Of a stretch of 6,939 bases of DNA, positions 1 to 6,157 are shown piece after piece. Every line of letters starts with the position of its first letter. Positions within the stretch are counted from its first letter, which is position 1. The stretch lies in the NCBI GenBank assembly GCA_015688915.1, contig JAATGX010000266.1, positions 1 through 6,939 on the forward strand. The letters run 5' to 3'. A program made the position numbers and the translations under genes. The DNA comes from Desulfuromonadales bacterium (GTDB lineage: Bacteria > Desulfobacterota > Desulfuromonadia > Geobacterales > Pseudopelobacteraceae). The notes beneath the pieces are model-generated. The model was not told where the DNA came from, did not search any database, and worked only from the letters and a program-made list of their open reading frames with translations.

Positions 1-1004
1 AGCGAAACGGTCTTGCCGCTGCCGGTCGGGCCGGTGACCAGCACCATGCCGAACGGCTTGTGGATCTCACGCTGGAAATGGGCCAGGGCGTCCGGCTCGT
101 AACCGAGCTTGGTCAGGTCGGTCTGCAGATTGCTCTTGTCCAGGAGCCGCAGACAGATCTTCTCGCCGAACAGGGTCGGCAGGACCGATACGCGGAAATC
201 CATGTCCTTGCCGCCACCCAGCTTGATCTTGATGCGCCCGTCCTGGGGGAGCCGCCGTTCGGCGATGTCCAGTTCCGCCATGATCTTGATGCGGGAGGTA
301 ATGGCGTTCTTCAGCTTGAGAGGCGGTTTCATCATCTCGTACAGCACGCCGTCGATGCGGTAGCGGACCCGGAACATCTTCTCGTAGGGTTCGATATGAA
401 TATCGCTGGCCTTCCTTTTTATGGCATCCTGCAGGATGGCATTGACCATCTTGACAACCGGCGCATCCTCGGTCGCCCGTTCCAGGGAACCGACATCCAC
501 ATCATCGGCGTCACCGATTACCTCGAGATCCTCCACATCCAGATCGCTCATGACATCGGCAAGGGATGCCGATTGATCATAGTACTTGTCAATGGCCGCC
601 TTGATGTCCCCTTCCGAGGCAACCACCACTTCCACGTTGTAGTTGGTCATGAACTTGATGTCTTCGATGGCGAACAGGTTGGACGGGTCGCTCACCGCAA
701 CGATCAGGGTGGCCCCGGCCCGGTTGATCGGGACGAGCTGGTATTTCTGGGCCACATCCGGGGGTATGATCCTGGCAATCGCCGGGTCGATGTCGTAATC
801 CGCGAGGTTGATGGTTGGGACGCCGTATTGCTTGGAAAGGAATGAGGTGAGTTCCTGCTCGTTGATGAGGTTCTGCCTGATGAGGATGGTGCCGAGACGA
901 ACCTGGCCCCCGGAGGATTTCTGCTCTTCGAGCGCATTGGCAAGCTGTTCGCGGGTAATCAGATTGTTTTTAACCAGGATCTCTCCCAGTCTGCTTGGCT
1001 GCAT
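1..1004 (-). CDS. pilB: Type IV pilus assembly/extension ATPase PilB, N-terminal 334 residues (cut by window start)
   Basis: PilB is the cytoplasmic hexameric ATPase that powers type IV pilus extension; it belongs to the GspE/secretion-ATPase superfamily. The reading frame is open from the ATG at 1004 to the window edge. Residues 5-28 and 36-63 are two tandem MshEN-type repeats (RLGEIL...L...Q and RLGTIL...L...Q.GVP), a known c-di-GMP-binding signature. A linker rich in Asp/Glu (about 145-180) follows. The ATPase N2 region then begins with APVVKMVNAIL and ASDIHIEP (199-206), followed by RYRIDGV (214-220) and LPQDGR (252-257). The Walker A motif GPTGSGKT lies at 325-332. The Asp box, Walker B, His box and zinc-binding Cys motif would lie beyond the window; full PilB proteins are roughly 560-570 residues. 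The start is supported by GGGAG with a 5-nt spacing. It lies 64 nt downstream of aroE with its own likely promoter. The N-terminal repeats and the aroE/pilus context favour PilB over GspE or MshE. Confidence 0.95.
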   Translation of the reverse strand, partial: MQPSRLGEILVKNNLITREQLANALEEQKSSGGQVRLGTILIRQNLINEQELTSFLSKQYGVPTINLADYDIDPAIARIIPPDVAQKYQLVPINRAGATLIVAVSDPSNLFAIEDIKFMTNYNVEVVVASEGDIKAAIDKYYDQSASLADVMSDLDVEDLEVIGDADDVDVGSLERATEDAPVVKMVNAILQDAIKRKASDIHIEPYEKMFRVRYRIDGVLYEMMKPPLKLKNAITSRIKIMAELDIAERRLPQDGRIKIKLGGGKDMDFRVSVLPTLFGEKICLRLLDKSNLQTDLTKLGYEPDALAHFQREIHKPFGMVLVTGPTGSGKTVS

Positions 1005-1009
1005 GCTAT

Positions 1010-1061
1010 CTCCCGAAACCGCTGATGGCGAATACTATGCGGATTACGTGCATGTTGTCAA
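1010..1061 (-). promoter_or_regulatory. Probable sigma-70-type promoter and RBS of pilB
   Basis: On the minus strand, the aroE-pilB gap has a perfect -35 box TTGACA (1061-1056), an 18-nt spacer and a -10-like TAGTAT (1037-1032, 4 of 6 matches). The expected transcription start is near 1025, about 20 nt before the pilB ATG. The Shine-Dalgarno-like GGGAG (1014-1010) follows at 5 nt from the ATG. The -35 box is only 8 nt past the aroE stop codon, so pilB can probably be transcribed both from the upstream operon and independently. No sigma-54 (GG-N10-GC) element is evident here. The start site is inferred. Confidence 0.55.
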
Positions 1062-1068
1062 GTTGTAG

Positions 1069-1929
1069 TCACGATGGACAAGCGCCCATGAGCACGCCTT
1101 TCATGACGCCCCGGGGAGGCTCCGTACCGGTCCAGATGCGAAAGGCCAACTCCCCCTGGGCCGCCAGCATGCCCAGACCGTTGGCGCACCGCAATCCCCG
1201 GTCCGTTGCATCACGAAGCAGCGGGGTGACGGGAACCGAGTAGACCATGTCGTACACCGAGGCCGTCAATGGCAGGTCCGCCAACGACAGGAACGGAAGC
1301 GGCTCGTGATTCATGCCCAGGGACGTGGAATTGACGACCAGACGGGTCTCGCCCAGAAAAGGCTTCAGTTCCGCCGCAGCGGACAGGGAAATGATTTCCG
1401 TGCCGGCGTAACGCCGTCCCATGAAGAGCGCCAGTTCGTCGGCCCGTTCCCTGCTGCGGTTGACGATGACGATCCGTCCGGCCCCGGCGCGGCAGAGGGC
1501 CGCCACCGCTCCGCGGGCCGCCCCTCCCGCACCGGCCATGACAATGGTTTCGCCGCCGGGAACGAACCCCAGGTCCTCTGACAGCGACCTGACCAGGCCA
1601 TCGCCGTCGGTATTGTAGCCCACCAATCGCCCATCATCATTGCGGACGGTATTGACCGCCCCGGCCGCCTCGGCGCTTTCGTCGAGGCCGTCCAGCAGTC
1701 CCATGACGGAAACCTTGTGGGGAATGGTGATGTTGAAGCCCGCCACACCCAGGGCCCGCAGGCCCGAGACGGCCGCGGCCAGCCCTTCGGGCGCTACGCA
1801 GAAGGGGACGTACACGTAATCCAGGCCCAGGGCGGCCAGGGCCGCATTCTGCATGGCGGGAGAACGGGAGTGTTCCACCGGATGGCCGATAATGGCCAGC
1901 ACCTTTGTCGTACCGTTTGGATAACGCAT
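1069..1929 (-). CDS. aroE: Shikimate dehydrogenase (NADP+)
   Basis: AroE catalyses the NADPH-dependent reduction of 3-dehydroshikimate to shikimate, the fourth step of the chorismate pathway, in the cytoplasm. At 286 residues it has the normal length and all family motifs. The substrate-binding IGHPVEHSRSP is at 14-24, with the two shikimate-contacting serines at 21 and 23. FNITIPHK (65-72) ends in the catalytic Lys72. GAVNTV is at 90-95 and YNTDGDG at 105-111, with the catalytic Asp108. The nucleotide-binding glycine loop GAGGAARG is at 133-140, and NRSRERA at 157-163 is the usual NADP-phosphate-binding basic patch. NSTSLGM is at 200-206, and NGLGMLAAQGELAF at 250-263 carries the conserved Gln258. 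The NRSRE patch favours AroE over the YdiB and quinate dehydrogenase paralogues. The ATG overlaps the stop of the upstream gene by one base (TAATG), implying translational coupling. The stop is TGA. Confidence 0.97.
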   Translation of the reverse strand: MRYPNGTTKVLAIIGHPVEHSRSPAMQNAALAALGLDYVYVPFCVAPEGLAAAVSGLRALGVAGFNITIPHKVSVMGLLDGLDESAEAAGAVNTVRNDDGRLVGYNTDGDGLVRSLSEDLGFVPGGETIVMAGAGGAARGAVAALCRAGAGRIVIVNRSRERADELALFMGRRYAGTEIISLSAAAELKPFLGETRLVVNSTSLGMNHEPLPFLSLADLPLTASVYDMVYSVPVTPLLRDATDRGLRCANGLGMLAAQGELAFRIWTGTEPPRGVMKGVLMGACPS

Positions 1930-3836
1930 TATTGCCCCCCGCCAAAACGCATGAGTACCTGCTGTACCGAGGCCTTCATATCCGGTGACATCCGCACGGC
2001 CTTTTCAAGCATCTGCCTGCCCTCCTGCTGGCGTCCGATGCCCATCAGAAACTCGCCCGCTTCCAGGTAGCCGTTGGCATAGATCAGGATCGCCTTGCCG
2101 GTGTCCAGGTCGAGGAACGATATCTTGTTCAGGATGCCCCGGCTGTTGTAATTATCCCATACCGAGATATCCGGCAATCCGGCCGGTTCGTTGGCGCCGC
2201 GGATCCGATAGACGATCCCTTTCTGAACGGGCAGACAGTTCGTGAACGTCAGGGAATACCGGGTGGAAAAGTCGATGAAGACCGGCCGTTTGTCGATGTT
2301 GTCCTTGATGGCGGTGCGCAGGTTCTGTTCGGGATCAACGGGCAGGCTGCCGCCTGATGCGCGCAGGCTGCTGCTCCCGAACAGCCGCGGCATGGAGTCC
2401 AGGTACCAGTCGAATACCAGGTGCGGTGTGTGGGGCAGGTCCAGATCCTCGCGCATCCGCTCCACCCCTTGCAGATACCAGAGCGGAAAGGCGCCGCTGT
2501 CGCCCCAGGTGAACATGACCGCATTCTGCGGCAGGGAGCGCAGGGAGTTGGTGGCGTAATCAAAAGCGATGTAGTTGTTATGCTGGTCGTTCTCATAGTA
2601 ATTCATGGCGCACAGGGTGATCGGCAGCGTCAGGTACATGGCGGCAACCGCGGCATATACCCTGGCGCCGTAGCCTTCCGGGAGGCGCACCCTGGCCACC
2701 GCACGGGCCAGGAGATGGTACAGGCCAATGCCGATCAGTACGGCGGCAAGCAAATAGAGCGGCGTAAAGAATTCCTCGGTCAGGAAGACCATCTCGGCCG
2801 GTGTGTCGAAATAGCCCGCAACCACCAGCAGGAACGTCGCAACGCCCGCCAGAAAGGCAATAACCACGTCACGCTGACGTTGCCACAGGCAGACCAGGGC
2901 CAGGACGATCAGTGCCGCCCCCAGCCAGGTAAATTCGTGGGGGATGCTGAAGGCATTGATCTGGGTCCACAGCAGGGATGCGTCGCGGGGGTGGGGTTCA
3001 TTCGGATACCCCTTGCGCAGGAAGTGCCACATGAACTGGGTGTACGTCTTGGTGTCGCCCCAATTGAGCAGCGGGTTGCGGATCGCCCTGAGCGGCAGGT
3101 ACAGGTGCACGGAGAAACCGAGCAAGGCCCAGGCCGTTGCCAGGACAAGCTCCTTGACCCTGGTTACCATGCGCCAGTCGGTCAGGACAATGAAAATGAA
3201 CCAGGCAGGCACGAGCAGCACAACCGTCTGGTGGAGTCCCATGGACATGCCTGCCAGAAAGGTGCCGGCGTAGATGTAGGCCGGCTGCTCGGCGCCGTTT
3301 TTGTAGTGATCGCGCCACTTCAGCAACAGGTAAAAGATCACGGCGGTGATGAATGCCAGGAGCGGATAGGGTTTGTCGTGGTTGGATTGCAGCCAGAGCC
3401 GCGGGCTGAAGCTGAAGGCGAGCGCCGCCGCCAGTCCCGCGCCCCTGACGGCAAACGAGGACAAGCGCTCGTTCTCCACCAGCCGCTCATTCCTGAGCAG
3501 AAGGGTTGTCAGAAAATAGACCCCCAGGCAGGCCAGGGACGATGACACGGCCGTGGCCGTATTGATGCGAAAGGCGATATTTCCCAGCGGCAACCAGGTA
3601 AACAGCTTGGCATACATCAGGAACAGGGGATAGCCGGGGGAATGGGCCGATCCCAGCGAATAGGAGGCCGTGAGAAATTCTCCGCTGTCGAAAAAGGTCA
3701 CCGACGGGGCCAGGGTGAGCATGTACACGGCAAAGGGGATCGTGAACGCCATGACCATGAACGGGTCCGGGCCGGGTATGGCAAACGAGGGCATCCTGGG
3801 AATCGTGGGTATCTTAAACGGCTTGGGCAGCTTCAT
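1929..3836 (-). CDS. DUF2723 / GT-C type membrane glycosyltransferase with C-terminal TPR-like repeat
   Basis: This is a 635-residue polytopic inner-membrane protein of the DUF2723 family (bacterial relatives of TMEM260 O-mannosyltransferase), expected to move a sugar from a polyprenyl-phosphate donor to a protein or glycan outside the cytoplasm. The first outer loop has FFDSGEF (48-54) followed by HSPGYPL (65-71), the acidic GT-C-type motif of the family. Later family landmarks are GLHQ (200-203), LPLRAIRNPLLNWGD (247-261), WHFLRKGYP (270-278) and GDSGAFPLWYLQGVE (445-459). About ten hydrophobic segments lie between residues 25 and 412; the rest is a soluble domain. The final 45 residues (YLEAGEFLMGIGRQQEG..ML.KAV..SP) look like one TPR hairpin. 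The frame is open further upstream to 4010, but that part only shadows the preceding gene; the chosen ATG at 3836 has AAGGA 5 nt before it. The sugar, donor and acceptor cannot be read from the sequence. Confidence 0.85.
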   Translation of the reverse strand: MKLPKPFKIPTIPRMPSFAIPGPDPFMVMAFTIPFAVYMLTLAPSVTFFDSGEFLTASYSLGSAHSPGYPLFLMYAKLFTWLPLGNIAFRINTATAVSSSLACLGVYFLTTLLLRNERLVENERLSSFAVRGAGLAAALAFSFSPRLWLQSNHDKPYPLLAFITAVIFYLLLKWRDHYKNGAEQPAYIYAGTFLAGMSMGLHQTVVLLVPAWFIFIVLTDWRMVTRVKELVLATAWALLGFSVHLYLPLRAIRNPLLNWGDTKTYTQFMWHFLRKGYPNEPHPRDASLLWTQINAFSIPHEFTWLGAALIVLALVCLWQRQRDVVIAFLAGVATFLLVVAGYFDTPAEMVFLTEEFFTPLYLLAAVLIGIGLYHLLARAVARVRLPEGYGARVYAAVAAMYLTLPITLCAMNYYENDQHNNYIAFDYATNSLRSLPQNAVMFTWGDSGAFPLWYLQGVERMREDLDLPHTPHLVFDWYLDSMPRLFGSSSLRASGGSLPVDPEQNLRTAIKDNIDKRPVFIDFSTRYSLTFTNCLPVQKGIVYRIRGANEPAGLPDISVWDNYNSRGILNKISFLDLDTGKAILIYANGYLEAGEFLMGIGRQQEGRQMLEKAVRMSPDMKASVQQVLMRFGGGQ

Positions 3837-4848
3837 CTGGTTCCTTCCGGGACGCCTTCCCCAGGCTGTGGAGTGAGAGTCCCTCTTTCCAGAGGTGATA
3901 AAAACCGGCGATGATGACCGGGAAAAAGGCCATGCCATGGATGACCAGGGCGATGCTGACGGAGGTTGACGCATCGATCCCGAACGCCGAAAGCCCCTTG
4001 AAACAGGCATAGTGATAGGTACCGATGAAACCGGGCGAAGCCGGCACCATCACGGCAAATACCAGCAGCACCATGATGAACATGGAGGCGGTGATGGGGA
4101 GGTGGATGCCGAACCCTTGCAGCGCGAGGTCCACCGGCAGTACCGCAAAGGTCCAGATGAGCACCGAAGACAGAAGCACCGCCGCCACATGCCCCCCCCT
4201 GGCGGACATCCTGATGCCGGCGATGAACGAGCCGAGGAGCGGAATGAGGCGGTCCGATACCCCCCGGGGAAACGGCTTCAGCAACCATCCCGTGAACGAC
4301 AGGGTTCTCATGGTCTGCCGTTTGAGCAGGAACAGAAATACGACAACTCCGGCGTACAGGAGAAACATCACCACTCCGCCGGCCCTGACCGCCGTACCGG
4401 CATCCTCCATGCCCTGAGGCAGGCGCAGGGTGAACAGGGTGATCACCAGCATGACCATGACCGTGAAGCCGTCGAAGAGGCGGTCGATCACCAGCGAGGC
4501 AAATACCGCCGGGGTTTCCAGCCCTTCCCGCCGGGCAAGGACATAGGCCCGCACGAACTCGCCCAGCCGCGCCGGGAGCAGGTTGTTGGCCATATAGCCG
4601 ATGATGGTGGCCGGGTAGAGCGACGAGAGCGGGATGGTCTTTTCGTGGATGAGCAGGTAACGCCAGCGCACGGCCCGCAGAAAGTAACTGACAAAGGTGA
4701 GCAGCACCCCCGCCAGGATAAAGCGATAGTCCACCCGAACCAGGGCCGCGGCCAACTGGTGGAAATCGATCTTGCGGAGCAGGAGCGCCATGAAGAACAG
4801 GCTGATGCCGATACCCAGCCAGAATTTGATGTCGATGCGTCTTTTCAC
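3814..4848 (-). CDS. LPG-synthase-TM / UPF0104 (AglD-like) family inner-membrane protein
   Basis: This 344-residue integral membrane protein has about seven or eight hydrophobic segments (roughly 10-24, 42-59, 76-90, 125-142, 158-175, 222-247, 252-272, 296-318). It matches the lysylphosphatidylglycerol synthase transmembrane-region family (PF03706, also UPF0104). Hallmarks are YFLRAVRWRYLL (55-66), the polar loop NNLLPARLGEFVRAYVL (88-104), SLVIDRLFDGF (118-128) and PASPGFIGTYHY (269-280). It lacks the soluble C-terminal aminoacyltransferase domain of MprF, so lipid lysinylation is not expected. Stand-alone members often sit beside glycosyltransferases and are proposed to handle or translocate polyprenyl-linked substrates; that role is inferred. 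The start is GTG at 4848, and an in-frame TGA only four codons upstream rules out a longer protein. A weak GAGAG lies 6 nt before it. Its 3' end overlaps the DUF2723 start by 23 nt, so the two are probably made together. Confidence 0.87.
   Translation of the reverse strand: MKRRIDIKFWLGIGISLFFMALLLRKIDFHQLAAALVRVDYRFILAGVLLTFVSYFLRAVRWRYLLIHEKTIPLSSLYPATIIGYMANNLLPARLGEFVRAYVLARREGLETPAVFASLVIDRLFDGFTVMVMLVITLFTLRLPQGMEDAGTAVRAGGVVMFLLYAGVVVFLFLLKRQTMRTLSFTGWLLKPFPRGVSDRLIPLLGSFIAGIRMSARGGHVAAVLLSSVLIWTFAVLPVDLALQGFGIHLPITASMFIMVLLVFAVMVPASPGFIGTYHYACFKGLSAFGIDASTSVSIALVIHGMAFFPVIIAGFYHLWKEGLSLHSLGKASRKEPDEAAQAV
3842..3848 (-). promoter_or_regulatory. Ribosome binding site that fixes the start of the DUF2723 gene
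   Basis: Reading the minus strand, GGAAGGA ends 5 nt before the ATG at 3836. It is the best Shine-Dalgarno match near any candidate start of this frame. It lies inside the 3' end of the upstream membrane-protein gene, so the long upstream open extension (to 4010), which has arginine/serine/proline-rich composition unlike the family, is rejected. This gives a 23-nt gene overlap. Confidence 0.7.
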
Positions 4849-4871
4849 ACGGCACTCTCACAATTGAAATA

Positions 4872-4946
4872 ACCACCCCCAGCCCCTCCTTATCAAGGAG
4901 GGGAGCCTGCAATCCCCCTCCTGGTTCAGGAGGGGTCAGGGGTGGT
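4872..4946. repeat. REP/MITE-like nested double-hairpin palindrome
   Basis: The outer arms 4872-4890 (ACCACCCCCAGCCCCTCCT) and 4928-4946 (AGGAGGGGTCAGGGGTGGT) are inverted repeats matching at 16 of 19 positions. Inside are two perfect 9-bp hairpins with 3-nt loops: CCCCTCCTT/AAGGAGGGG (4883-4891/4895-4903, loop ATC) and CCCCTCCTG/CAGGAGGGG (4915-4923/4927-4935, loop GTT). It starts 6 nt after the ribF stop and ends about 23 nt before the next gene's GTG, filling the gap. No U-tract follows either stem, so it does not look like a classical intrinsic terminator. It may act in mRNA stabilisation, 3'-end processing or partial termination between ribF and the downstream genes. Confidence 0.8.
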
Positions 4947-4952
4947 CAGGTG

Positions 4953-5927
4953 TCAGCTTGAATGTTTTTCCGGAGTAAACAACGGCTTCACCATGGTCGG
5001 ATCGGCCGCGGCCAGGATCGCCCTGGTTGCGGCCACATCCTGCTCAATGGCCTTGATCAGTTCATTGATGTCGGAAAACTTCTTTTCTTCCCGCAGACGC
5101 CGCACGAAACAGAGCGCGATCTCATGGTCGTAGAGCTGGCCCGCGAAATCCAGCAGGAACACCTCGATGGTCCGCTCCCCGCCGTCGAAGGTCGGTTTTG
5201 TGCCGATATTGCAGGCGCCTTCCAGGATTTTGTCACCCACGGCCACCATGACCGCATAGACACCATCCGGCGGGATCAGTTCGTTGGCAGTTGCGATATT
5301 GGCCGTGGGATACCCCAGTTTCCTGCCCATCTCGCGGCCATGCACCACCCGGCCGGAAATGACGTGATATCTGCCGAGAATGGCGGTGGCGGCCGGCAGG
5401 TCACCGGCGGCGATCACGCGGCGCGCCAGGCTGCTGCTGAAGATGGTACCCCCGTCCGTCACCGGGTCCAGATCCTCCAGGGTAAAGCCGCATTCCTTCC
5501 CCAATCGTTCCAGGGTCTCGTAATTTCCCCGGCGCCCCCTGCCGAAGGCGTAATCATGGCCGATGATGATGTGGCGCATCCCCAGGGCTTTACAAAGGAT
5601 ATCCCGCACGAAGGCATCGGCCGCAACCTGCGAAAACTCGCGGGTGAACTCGATCACCGCCAGGCAGTCGATCCCGGCCTTGGCGATCAGGACGGCCTTC
5701 TGCGCAAAGGTAGTGATCAGCGGTGGCGCGTTCTCCGGGGAAAGGAGCGCCACCGGGTGGGGCTCGAAGGTGACCGCCACCGTGGGGAGTCCGAGCCGAC
5801 GCCCCTCCAGCGTGAGGCGGCGGAAGATCTCCAGGTGGCCACGATGGACACCATCGAAGTTACCGATGGTTATTACGGAACCGTTCAGGTCGTTATTGAA
5901 TATTTCAGGGCCGGTCAGTATGCGCAT
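4953..5927 (-). CDS. ribF: Bifunctional riboflavin kinase / FMN adenylyltransferase (FAD synthetase)
   Basis: RibF phosphorylates riboflavin to FMN and adenylates FMN to FAD in the cytoplasm. The 324-residue length is normal. The N-terminal adenylyltransferase domain has the nucleotidyltransferase motif GNFDGVHRGH (22-31), VTFEPHP (52-58), IIIGHDYAFGRGRRG (120-134) and SSSLARR (164-170), the last where many relatives have an SST-IR motif. The C-terminal kinase domain has GRVVHGREMGRKLGYPTANI (192-211), whose PTAN coordinates Mg-ATP; DGVYAV (221-226); NIGTKPTF (240-247); and IEVFLLDF (254-261) with the probable catalytic Glu255. It is the first gene of the minus-strand run, divergent from the aldo/keto reductase. 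The ATG at 5927 has no good Shine-Dalgarno match (upstream is GATAGCCAA), so it may be weakly translated; no better in-frame start exists nearby. I see nothing like an FMN riboswitch in the 237 nt upstream. Confidence 0.96.
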   Translation of the reverse strand: MRILTGPEIFNNDLNGSVITIGNFDGVHRGHLEIFRRLTLEGRRLGLPTVAVTFEPHPVALLSPENAPPLITTFAQKAVLIAKAGIDCLAVIEFTREFSQVAADAFVRDILCKALGMRHIIIGHDYAFGRGRRGNYETLERLGKECGFTLEDLDPVTDGGTIFSSSLARRVIAAGDLPAATAILGRYHVISGRVVHGREMGRKLGYPTANIATANELIPPDGVYAVMVAVGDKILEGACNIGTKPTFDGGERTIEVFLLDFAGQLYDHEIALCFVRRLREEKKFSDINELIKAIEQDVAATRAILAAADPTMVKPLFTPEKHSS

Positions 5928-5968
5928 TTGGCTATCATGTCAGAGGGAATTTCGTATGCTGGCGGCAT

Positions 5969-5977
5969 AATCTAGCA
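5969..5977 (-). promoter_or_regulatory. Candidate extended -10 promoter of ribF
   Basis: On the minus strand, TGCTAGATT (5977-5969) fits the extended -10 form TGnTAnnnT. At a 17-nt spacing the -35 hexamer would be a weak TGGTTT (5997-5992), which an extended -10 promoter can tolerate. Transcription would begin near 5962, giving a leader of about 35 nt. It is the best -10 I find between 5928 and 6060, but the call rests on a short motif. Confidence 0.35.
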
Positions 5978-6073
5978 CGGAGTGACAAAGAAAACCATAG
6001 GTCAGGAGGGGACGCCGCGCCAAAAGGTGCATTCATGCCGGATTACTCCAAAATCAGGTTGCGTTTTTTCATT

Positions 6074-6090
6074 GTTACTTTAAAAGTAAC
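6074..6090. promoter_or_regulatory. Palindromic probable operator upstream of the aldo/keto reductase gene
   Basis: GTTACTTTAAAAGTAAC is a perfect 8+8 inverted repeat around one central base. Its size and symmetry suit a dimeric winged-helix repressor (HxlR or MarR type), families that often control redox and electrophile-response enzymes; the family assignment is inference. A plus-strand promoter with TTGCGT (6059-6064) and a -10 in 6076-6086 (TACTTT or TAAAAG) would be covered by it. There is no downstream U-tract and the stem is AT-rich, so a terminator is unlikely. No regulator gene is inside the window. Confidence 0.5.
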
Positions 6091-6150
6091 TTATCGTCAA
6101 TAACCACGGCCCCGGACCATGGAGCATGACCGGCCGGCCACAACCAACAG

Positions 6151-6157
6151 AAAGGAG
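6151..6157 (+). promoter_or_regulatory. Ribosome binding site choosing the reductase start
   Basis: AAAGGAG ends 7 nt before the ATG at 6165. An in-frame ATG two codons earlier (6159) is only 1 nt from this site, too close for initiation, so the start at 6165 is preferred. Confidence 0.8.

Noticed and set aside
60..845. Long plus-strand open frame opposite pilB
   Set aside because: It is antisense to a clear PilB frame with intact motifs. It has His/Gly/Asp-rich mirror composition, no RBS support and no recognisable domain.
2421..3545. 374-codon plus-strand open frame opposite the DUF2723 gene
   Set aside because: Gln/Arg/Gly-rich low-complexity translation typical of the reverse strand of a GC-rich membrane-protein gene; no family motifs.
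3837..4010. 58-codon N-terminal extension of the DUF2723 protein
   Set aside because: It overlaps the upstream gene, has Arg/Ser/Pro-rich composition and lacks an RBS; the ATG at 3836 has a good one.
4012..4872. 286-codon plus-strand open frame opposite the LPG-synthase-TM gene
   Set aside because: Highly charged His/Glu/Arg-rich translation that mirrors codons for hydrophobic residues; the minus frame carries conserved family motifs.
3833..4912. 359-codon minus-strand frame starting inside the repeat element
   Set aside because: It is a frame-shifted reading of the LPG-synthase-TM gene, giving His/Pro/Gly-rich sequence. The AAGGAGG of the repeat hairpin only mimics a ribosome binding site.
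4883..4935. Intrinsic terminator after ribF
   Set aside because: Strong stems are present, but neither strand has a U-tract directly after them. The symmetric nested design fits a repeat element better.
4962..5975. 337-codon plus-strand open frame opposite ribF
   Set aside because: It lies antisense to a full-length RibF with every catalytic motif; no domain or RBS supports it.
5935..6036. 33-codon minus-strand leader ORF ending 7 nt before ribF, with GGAG upstream of its ATG
   Set aside because: Composition is unremarkable, no recognisable motif is present, and the likely ribF promoter (5969-5977) lies inside it; probably chance.
5928..6073. FMN riboswitch ahead of ribF
   Set aside because: The conserved RFN-element stems and loops are not recognisable, and the putative leader is only about 35 nt.
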